A program made the translations under genes and the position numbers. A DNA stretch of 64,000 nt from NCBI GenBank assembly GCA_020637395.1, contig JACJWA010000001.1, forward strand, positions 1,860,001-1,924,000, in the 5' to 3' direction. The notes beneath the pieces were generated by a model, which was not told where the DNA came from, ran no database searches, and saw only the letters and a program-made list of their open reading frames with translations. Each line of letters begins with the position of its first letter. Within the stretch, counting starts at the first letter, position 1. Below, in pieces: positions 57,748 to 64,000 of this stretch. The stretch comes from Calditrichota bacterium. Lineage in GTDB: Bacteria > Electryoneota > RPQS01.

Positions 57748-60696
57748 CTACTTCAGCAGGAGCACTTTCTGCGTGCGAGTGAGTTGCGGAGTTGACAGCG
57801 AGATAAAATACACGCCCGTCGAAACCATTTTACCGCCCTGGTCCGTTGCGTTCCAGGTGACTTCGTAATCGCCTGCTGTTTGCCGAGCGTTCACGAGATC
57901 GCGGACCAGCCGTCCGGTCACGCTGTACACGCGCAGGCGGACGTCACTTGCGGTTGCCAGTGAATACCGAACCGTTGTGACCGGATTAAATGGATTCGGA
58001 TACGCAGGATGAAGCTCGAACGTCTGCGGAAGTTCCGTCGTTTCTTTCGCGTCCGATTGAATGGTTCCACCGGAGATACAATCCACAAAGCCTTCGCGAT
58101 TGCCCAACAACAACTCGCAGGCGTTACTGCCATCCACATCCGGAAGGTAGCCCACGGCGTCCACCGCACTGAAGGCCCCTGCGCCGAATGTGCTGATTAA
58201 TTGATCGCCATCCCAACCGCTCAACACGATCAAGCGATTGCTCAAGGTTCCGCAGACGATATCGTTTACATTGTCTCCTGAAATGTCGGGAATCGTTCCG
58301 AGCGTCAACACGTTGTCCGGATCGGTGGGATCGGCGATGACGTTCCAAAGCTCGATTCCGCCCGCGCCGTCATAGCAGACCACGCGCCCGGAGACTGTGC
58401 CGACGACGACTTCTGACACATCGTCACCCGTGATGTCTGGGAGTACGGTCACTTCATAGACAAACGTGCTCGTGAATGGCTGCAGCCAGAGTTGCGCGCC
58501 GGTCAATCCGTCTATCACATAGACGCCCTGATAGGCGGAGGCTACAGCGACGTCTTCGGAGGTGTTCGTCTGTGGATTCGCGTTGCCCATGCGTTCGAGA
58601 TCAAACACCGGTGAGCCGTTGCTGATGGACGTTTGAAATCTTTGTTCGCCGGTTGCTCCGTTGATGCCGACTACCCAGCCGCTTCTGCCGCCAACCACAT
58701 CGGCAATGCCGTCTCCGGTCACATCTTCAATCGCGGTCATGGAATAAAATGACGTCAGAGCCGGACCTTCCCAGAGCAGTTCGCCGGTCTGACCATCGAG
58801 CGCAAACACGCGACGAGCTCCATCCGCTCCCTCACCATTCCCCGCGGCCAGAACGTCGGGCACGAAGTCGTTGTTGATGTCCACGAACCCTTCGACATCG
58901 TTGATCCAGCCGCCTTCTCCCCACCAGCGCGAATCAAACATCCACAGCTCTTCACCGGTTGCACCGGACAGCGCGTACACGGACTTGCTGTTACCGGCCG
59001 TGCCGATCAAAACGTCCTGAATGCCATCGCCTGTGATGTCTTCGATGACATCCAGCGCACGTTCATAGTACACCGGGCCGCTGTGATTGGGGTTTGAGCG
59101 TGAATCGTAAACCCACAGAGTGTCCGCCGGGCCGCTGGATGCGCCGCTGACGCACACGTTCAATCCGCTTCCACTCGCAACAATCGCATCGGCAGCGCCG
59201 TCTCCATTGACATCGCCGATCCACTCGAGAGCATTAATGCCCACATCGAAGTCGTCCGAGGCATCGCGATAGGTCCACATAGCGTCGCCGGCCTCAAAGT
59301 CCGCCAGCACGCCTACTCCGGTCAAGAGCACGGTGACCTCGGGTTCATCCGGATCGTCTGCGCGGATGGTCAGCGCACCATTGAATGTTCCCGACGCGGC
59401 GGGACTGAACCAGACGGAGATGTTGATCGAGCTCATGGAATCCAGAGTCATGGGAAGCGGCGGAGTCTCAACGTTATAGTAGATGCCGCCAGTGATTTCA
59501 ATCGTCTCAATTGTCAAACTGCCGTGACCGACATTCTCAATCTGAAGAGCTCGAGAGGATGAGACCGTCGGATTGGGATACCAGACTTCTCCAAAATCGA
59601 GAGCAGTGGGCGACCACTCGATGTCTCCTTCATCCGCGTGAGCAAAACCTTCGAGGGCGACGGAGACGACCGGTTCATCAGGATCATTCGACGCAATCCA
59701 AATCGTGTCGTTCCACTGGCCCTGTCCAACGGGATCGAAGACAATTGTAATGGCAAACTCGCTCTCCGGCTCCACGACGACCGGAAACTCCGTCGGTGAG
59801 CTCACCGAGAAGGCTTCGTTTGCCGCAAACGAGATTCCTTCGATACTCAATGGCATGTTTCCGATGTTGCTTCCCAATAGGTTCCACTCCAGCGGATGAC
59901 CAACGACAATTTCGCCGAAATCATATGAGCTTTCGACAACGTCAATGTCGGGAGTCACGGCATTCGAGATGTCATACTGCAAGATGCGATTTGCCGTCGT
60001 AGCTTGATCGTATGCCACTATCCAAAGGTATCCATTCACGACGACGACCCCGCGCAGACGTCGGTCCGGCAGCGAAGCGTGCTCTGGCAAGTCGAACTGC
60101 CACTGTACGTCGCCGGTTGCCGCATTCACCCAATAGATCACATCCGCGTCCGCGTTCACGGATGTTGCCCAGATCATACCGTCATCATAGGCCACACCGC
60201 GAATCTGATTGCCGGGTGCGGATAGGCTGTCGAGAATCGTTCCGGTGTTTGAGATGTGATAGAATCGGTTCGCCGGAAAGTTGCGGCCCATCCAGAACTC
60301 CTGACCGACTGCACTCAGTCCGCCTGCATTGCTCTGAGCTGGATCAGGAATTGAGTCGAGCAGCGCGCCGGACTGCGGATCAAGCTTGTAGATTCTCTGA
60401 CGGCTTGCCGCGCCGGAAATCGTCCACAGAAATTCTCCGTCGAATGCCAATCCATCCGACCCGTTCACCGGAGAAAAGACTGTGTCGAGCGGCGCACCGT
60501 TTGTGAGGCTGACTTTGATCAGCCGGTTTGAATTGTTGTCTCCCGTCCAGAAATCCGTCCCATCGTAGGTAATGGACGTCGTGGAGGAAGAAGGCGCGGG
60601 GATGTCACGCACAAGGACCTGCGCATGTGACAGCGCAGCCGCGGCCAGTAGTAAGAGTAGGAAAGAGCTGTTGAGTTGTTTGTTAATTTTGCCCAT
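57748..60696 (-). CDS. Large secreted ASH/FG-GAP-propeller protein with sorting domain
   Basis: A 982-residue surface protein with signal peptide (NSSFLLLLLAAAALSHA) and GGAGG before the ATG. Residues about 30-260 form a beta-propeller of short repeats (YDGTDFWTGDN, FDGEFLWTIS). Residues about 265-460 are two ASH/choice-of-anchor-D domains (YDFGEIVVGHPLEWNL, LDFGEVWYPNP). Residues about 480-890 carry FG-GAP repeats with calcium-binding DxNGDGxxD loops (DVNGDGAADAIV, DITGDGIQDVLIG, DVTGDGIADVVGG, DISGDNVNDIVCG). The C-terminal sorting module has AYPNPFNPVTTVRYSL and KVLLLK. It is likely a surface adhesin or structural protein; no enzymatic domain is seen. Confidence 0.87.
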   Translation of the reverse strand: MGKINKQLNSSFLLLLLAAAALSHAQVLVRDIPAPSSSTTSITYDGTDFWTGDNNSNRLIKVSLTNGAPLDTVFSPVNGSDGLAFDGEFLWTISGAASRQRIYKLDPQSGALLDSIPDPAQSNAGGLSAVGQEFWMGRNFPANRFYHISNTGTILDSLSAPGNQIRGVAYDDGMIWATSVNADADVIYWVNAATGDVQWQFDLPEHASLPDRRLRGVVVVNGYLWIVAYDQATTANRILQYDISNAVTPDIDVVESSYDFGEIVVGHPLEWNLLGSNIGNMPLSIEGISFAANEAFSVSSPTEFPVVVEPESEFAITIVFDPVGQGQWNDTIWIASNDPDEPVVSVALEGFAHADEGDIEWSPTALDFGEVWYPNPTVSSSRALQIENVGHGSLTIETIEITGGIYYNVETPPLPMTLDSMSSINISVWFSPAASGTFNGALTIRADDPDEPEVTVLLTGVGVLADFEAGDAMWTYRDASDDFDVGINALEWIGDVNGDGAADAIVASGSGLNVCVSGASSGPADTLWVYDSRSNPNHSGPVYYERALDVIEDITGDGIQDVLIGTAGNSKSVYALSGATGEELWMFDSRWWGEGGWINDVEGFVDINNDFVPDVLAAGNGEGADGARRVFALDGQTGELLWEGPALTSFYSMTAIEDVTGDGIADVVGGRSGWVVGINGATGEQRFQTSISNGSPVFDLERMGNANPQTNTSEDVAVASAYQGVYVIDGLTGAQLWLQPFTSTFVYEVTVLPDITGDDVSEVVVGTVSGRVVCYDGAGGIELWNVIADPTDPDNVLTLGTIPDISGDNVNDIVCGTLSNRLIVLSGWDGDQLISTFGAGAFSAVDAVGYLPDVDGSNACELLLGNREGFVDCISGGTIQSDAKETTELPQTFELHPAYPNPFNPVTTVRYSLATASDVRLRVYSVTGRLVRDLVNARQTAGDYEVTWNATDQGGKMVSTGVYFISLSTPQLTRTQKVLLLK

Positions 60697-60782
60697 GGGT
60701 CCTCCTTACCCAATCGCGATCTGCGCGATGCATTTCGATGAAGCAGTACGGGTTTCTGCGCTATCGCATTCCAAAAAGAGTC

Positions 60783-60816
60783 AAACGGGGACGCCCACCA
60801 TCAGGCGTCCCCGTTT
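60783..60816 (-). terminator. Hairpin terminator of the beta-helix gene
   Basis: A 13-bp stem AAACGGGGACGCC / GGCGTCCCCGTTT with an 8-base loop, about 25 bases past the stop at 60841. Confidence 0.75.
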
Positions 60817-60840
60817 CTCGTTCAATTTCTCAGTGAATCA

Positions 60841-63800
60841 TCAAGGGAGTTGTGACAACGCCACCACCACATAGAACCTCATCGGGCTGGCCGCAATCGC
60901 GCCAACGTCCGTAAACGTCGTGCCCGTGGTCGTTCCCAGTGACGTGCCCGGCTCAATCGGGAATCCGAATTCCGTGCCCACGTACACTTCGTACGCGACT
61001 GCGTTCAAAGTCGGAGACCACAAGAGAATCGCGTCTCCCAGATCGTAGTCAACGTAGATCACCAAGTCCGTGACCGGCTCAGGGATGATGTTTGGCTCAT
61101 ACTCATCGGCACCGATATCGGGCGTGCCGCTGCGCGTGTCGCCGTCAATGTCCACCGTCACCAGCGGAAGTGGTGTGCCCAGACCATCCACCGTTGCGAA
61201 CAACGAATCAATGTGCAGGTCCAGGTCACTGACAAAATGCGGATCATCGGAGATACTCGTCCCGTCGCGGCCGGACAATTGCCAATCCACAAGCGTCGGG
61301 TATTCGGTCGTGCCGTCACGCGCCGTGAAGAATGCCGCGCCGTTTCCGGTCAGACAGTTGTAGTCCGACATGTCCAGCGAACCCGAGGCACGCCAGATGC
61401 AGTAGCAAGTGTTGGTGTCAAGATCCACCTTGACAACATTGTTCAGCGCCGTCAACGTTCCCAGTCCAACATAGATTCCCGCTGCATCTCCGGCATCCGG
61501 AACATCGTTGATCAGAATACTATTGTTGTACACGAATGTGATACTGCTGCTGTTGCGCACACCGTAGATCGAAGGTCCACTGGTGTTGTAGTCGTAGAAG
61601 AAGTTGTTGTACACAAACGCGTTGAACGTCGTTCCGCCCGAGCAATAGACCGCGGCAACATCCGGGAAGTCCGTGACGCTTGTATGGCGGAAGTTGTGAA
61701 CCTTGTTAGAATACACGTATGCAGAGTCCACGCCAGACGCAATATACACGCCGTAGCAAGACAATGAGGCGTATCCGTGCGGTTGAAGGTCGTTGTCGTG
61801 AATCCGCACTTGCCGTGAATCGTCCAGATAGACGCAGTAGCTTGCGCCGGTGATCAAGCAATTGCTCACTTCCAGGTCGCGCACCGTGCCGCTTCCGCCT
61901 TCGCAGCGGACAGCGTAGAACACTCCGGTGATCGTGCAGCCGTCAATCAAGCAATTGTCGTTTCCGTCGAAGTTGAGCTTGATGCCGCGAGTGGCCGTCG
62001 TTGTGCTGTCTCGTCCGTAGATTCCGCAACTCAGGAAGGAATTGTAGGTTGCGCCGTTATCCAACTCCACAACAGTATTCGCCGCATTGGTTCCGACGAC
62101 ATCAATCCCTTCAAAGGTGATGAAGTCCGCGCCATCGAGATAAATCACGCGCGCCGCCGCGCCGTTCGTGAGAATCACGACATCCGCAGCCGCACTCATA
62201 TGTTCACGGAAAATCACGCGATCCGCGAAGTTCGTTCCGGTGATTTCCGTGATCGTGATGGCTTCATCATAGGTTCCGTCATAGACCTCAAAGACAACTT
62301 CACCGTCAATTCCACGGTTCTCAAGCGCCGACACCGCATCCGTGAAGGTGGCGAAGTCGTTGTTGCCGCCGCCCAGATCATAAGTGCCGGACAGCGGAGG
62401 ACCGACGATGGTCACAGATGTTGCCGCGCTGTCATTGTCGGCATACAAGTCCGTGGCCAGGAAGGCGTGGACCTCAAGTGTACCCACTTCGTAGTCACTG
62501 ATCGGCGGCGTCCAAGACAAGGTCACGGTATCCCTCGCGCCTGCCGCAAGAGAGACGAGTATCTCAGACTGCTGAACGTCGTTGTAATACAAACGAACGG
62601 GAACATTGGTTTCGGCTGACGTGCCGAAGTTCTGAATGTCCGCATCTATTGTTGCGGGAAGACCACCGACAAAACTCGGCGGAAGATTCACCATGGCGTA
62701 AACACCGTAATCATGCGCCAATGCCGAGAATTCGTATTCGTCCGCGCCGATGTCCGGCGGCGTCCCGCGAGTCTCGCCGTCAATGTCTGTCGTGACAAGG
62801 GCCACAGTTTGACCTGCGCCGTTGCACAACGAGAAGGTCGGCAGGATGTGCAGGTTCGTCGCATCGAGGAAGCCCGGAATGCCTTGCACCGAGCTGCCGT
62901 CCAATCCCGTCGCTCCACTCCATGCTCCAACAGTCGGATAGCTCGACCCGCCGCTGAAACCAACGTTGTAGCCGGTTCCCGCACCGTACACGCAATTGTT
63001 GTCGCTCGCCAAAACTCCGCTGGAGACGTAGATGGACCAGCACTCCTCGGTTGGCACATCCAATTGCAGGATGTTGTTGATCAACGTGCTGTTCGTCGAA
63101 GAACCGGTAATGTAGAAGCCATAGATGTTGGCCGTGGTCGCGACATCGCCGATCAGAACGCTGTTGTTGTAGAATGCAGACGTTCCTGCCGCCGCGCGCA
63201 AACCGTACACCGTGCCGCCCGTGACCTGCCAGTCATAGATGAAGTTATTGTAGGCCACAAGGTTTCCGCTGGTCGTGACGTAAACACCATTCGAATTCGT
63301 GCTGGTGCGGAAGTTGTGAATCCGGTTGGCGTAGGCAAACGACATTGTTCCCGTATTCTGTGCGCCGGCATACACGCCATAAACCTCAGTCGTGGAGCCA
63401 GCATATCCTGGCTCCAGATCGCAATCATGCACACTGCTGCCGTCCTGGCGTTCGAGATAGATGCAGTACTTGCCCTCGATCACAGAGCAGTTCATAATCT
63501 CGTTGCCAACATCGGATGTGCCCGTCGCGCCACTGAGTCGGATGCCGTAGTATCCACCGGACACAATCAGGTTGTCAAACACATTGCCGTCGTTTCCGCC
63601 GCCGAGAAGGTACACGGAGTAGTTCGAGGTGCCCGTTACAGAACTTGCAGTCACTGCGCAATTCTTGATCGTGTTGAAGTCCGCGTCATTGGTGATTTCA
63701 ACAGCGCGACCCGTGCCCGTGCATGTGACGTCAATGTTGTCAAAAATGACATAGTCCGCGCCGTTCAGTTGAAGCGTCGGGCTCGCGCCGACAATCTCTG

Positions 63801-64000
63801 GCGGCGTCAGCACGGGAATTGCCTCAACAAACGTGATCGTGTTGGTCGCGGATGCGCCAACAATCGCGGGAATCGAAACGGTTTCATTGTAGGTGTTCGC
63901 GAAGACGTTGATGGTCACAGGTCCGCCGACGCCGCGCTGAGTCAAGTCAAGAACAACTTCGGCAAATGTCGCGAAGTCATTGTTGCCGCCGCCCAAATCG
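60841..64000 (-). CDS. Giant secreted protein with tandem beta-helix modules (partial, 5' end outside)
   Basis: The frame is open to the right edge. The last visible codons read DLGGGNNDFATF, identical in form to an internal module start (YDLGGGNNDFATFTDAV), so the real start lies beyond 64000. About 1052 residues are visible. Two modules of 400-odd residues each begin with DLGGGNNDFATF, continue as a right-handed parallel beta-helix (YVIFDNIDVTCTG, FITFEGIDVVGTN; many N-and-T-rich rungs) and end in DIGADEYE(F/P). Between them is a CARDB-like sandwich (about 430-540). A short FnIII-like piece closes the chain, without a sorting module. Stated homology is to Pel-like repeat proteins; function is probably adhesive or glycan-related. 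Confidence 0.85.
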   Translation of the reverse strand, partial: DLGGGNNDFATFAEVVLDLTQRGVGGPVTINVFANTYNETVSIPAIVGASATNTITFVEAIPVLTPPEIVGASPTLQLNGADYVIFDNIDVTCTGTGRAVEITNDADFNTIKNCAVTASSVTGTSNYSVYLLGGGNDGNVFDNLIVSGGYYGIRLSGATGTSDVGNEIMNCSVIEGKYCIYLERQDGSSVHDCDLEPGYAGSTTEVYGVYAGAQNTGTMSFAYANRIHNFRTSTNSNGVYVTTSGNLVAYNNFIYDWQVTGGTVYGLRAAAGTSAFYNNSVLIGDVATTANIYGFYITGSSTNSTLINNILQLDVPTEECWSIYVSSGVLASDNNCVYGAGTGYNVGFSGGSSYPTVGAWSGATGLDGSSVQGIPGFLDATNLHILPTFSLCNGAGQTVALVTTDIDGETRGTPPDIGADEYEFSALAHDYGVYAMVNLPPSFVGGLPATIDADIQNFGTSAETNVPVRLYYNDVQQSEILVSLAAGARDTVTLSWTPPISDYEVGTLEVHAFLATDLYADNDSAATSVTIVGPPLSGTYDLGGGNNDFATFTDAVSALENRGIDGEVVFEVYDGTYDEAITITEITGTNFADRVIFREHMSAAADVVILTNGAAARVIYLDGADFITFEGIDVVGTNAANTVVELDNGATYNSFLSCGIYGRDSTTTATRGIKLNFDGNDNCLIDGCTITGVFYAVRCEGGSGTVRDLEVSNCLITGASYCVYLDDSRQVRIHDNDLQPHGYASLSCYGVYIASGVDSAYVYSNKVHNFRHTSVTDFPDVAAVYCSGGTTFNAFVYNNFFYDYNTSGPSIYGVRNSSSITFVYNNSILINDVPDAGDAAGIYVGLGTLTALNNVVKVDLDTNTCYCIWRASGSLDMSDYNCLTGNGAAFFTARDGTTEYPTLVDWQLSGRDGTSISDDPHFVSDLDLHIDSLFATVDGLGTPLPLVTVDIDGDTRSGTPDIGADEYEPNIIPEPVTDLVIYVDYDLGDAILLWSPTLNAVAYEVYVGTEFGFPIEPGTSLGTTTGTTFTDVGAIAASPMRFYVVVALSQLP

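Noticed and set aside
1..64000. CRISPR arrays, tRNA or rRNA genes.
   Set aside because: No regularly spaced repeats, no cloverleaf with a T-loop consensus and no ribosomal RNA signatures were found on reading either strand.

Overview
The window is about 57% GC bacterial DNA with dense, tightly packed operons. Several secreted proteins end in a C-terminal sorting module of the T9SS type A kind (YPNPFNP, a GREV-type turn, a basic LLLK end). This module, together with NPLDPES-type lipoproteins, ASH/FG-GAP/beta-helix surface proteins and a carbon core based on ferredoxin, points to an uncultured lineage of the FCB superphylum (KSB1, Zixibacteria, Calditrichota or a similar group). No rRNA, tRNA or CRISPR array was seen. 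Promoters that can be read are of the plain sigma-70 type (TTGAC-N17-TATATT, at five sites), unlike the Bacteroidetes consensus.

Layout. 1-813: 5' part of metH, running off the left edge. 1006-2922: secreted sorted protein with a sigma-54-type promoter. 3101-7621: four-gene overlapping operon (lipoprotein, GAF-AAA-Fis sigma-54 activator, PEGA Ser/Thr kinase, DUF5683-like membrane protein). 7860-10094: VIT/VWA protein. 10498-13268: 2-oxoacid:ferredoxin oxidoreductase (delta, alpha, beta-gamma fusion). 13340-15657: two secreted repeat proteins. 16007-18286: maeB. 18506-23570: sulfur locus (ArsR-rhodanese, thioredoxin, octaheme cytochrome, cytochrome b, two YeeE/YedE proteins). 23911-28987: five-gene carbon operon (IPMDH/IDH-like, HMG-CoA-lyase-like, CaiB CoA-transferase, LeuC-like, LeuD-like).

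29279-36993 is an insertion-sequence-scarred stretch. It holds an FG-GAP surface protein split by an IS3-family element with a 3-bp target duplication, a FabV/TER-like reductase behind a palindrome-bearing promoter, a low-GC HEAT-like/amidase pair truncated by a second, decayed copy of the same IS, and a remnant of another transposase. 37118-41000: acyl-CoA dehydrogenase, a cyclic-2,3-diphosphoglycerate-synthetase-like GTPase and arginine deiminase. 41148-47267: TetR-controlled tripartite RND efflux operon. 47597-49000: divergent glutamine-synthetase family protein. 49072-51999: CapA-type phosphatase fold with a PKD domain. 52230-55104: sigma-54 two-component system. Divergent from it, a consensus sigma-54 promoter precedes a structured, terminator-like RNA segment and a cupredoxin/YCF48-repeat secreted protein plus YceI. 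57748-64000: two large secreted beta-propeller and beta-helix proteins, the last running off the right edge.

Together the genes suggest an anaerobic or microaerobic heterotroph that handles 2-oxoacids and short acyl-CoAs through ferredoxin, can probably respire sulfur oxyanions, and invests heavily in surface proteins, two groups of which look sigma-54 controlled.
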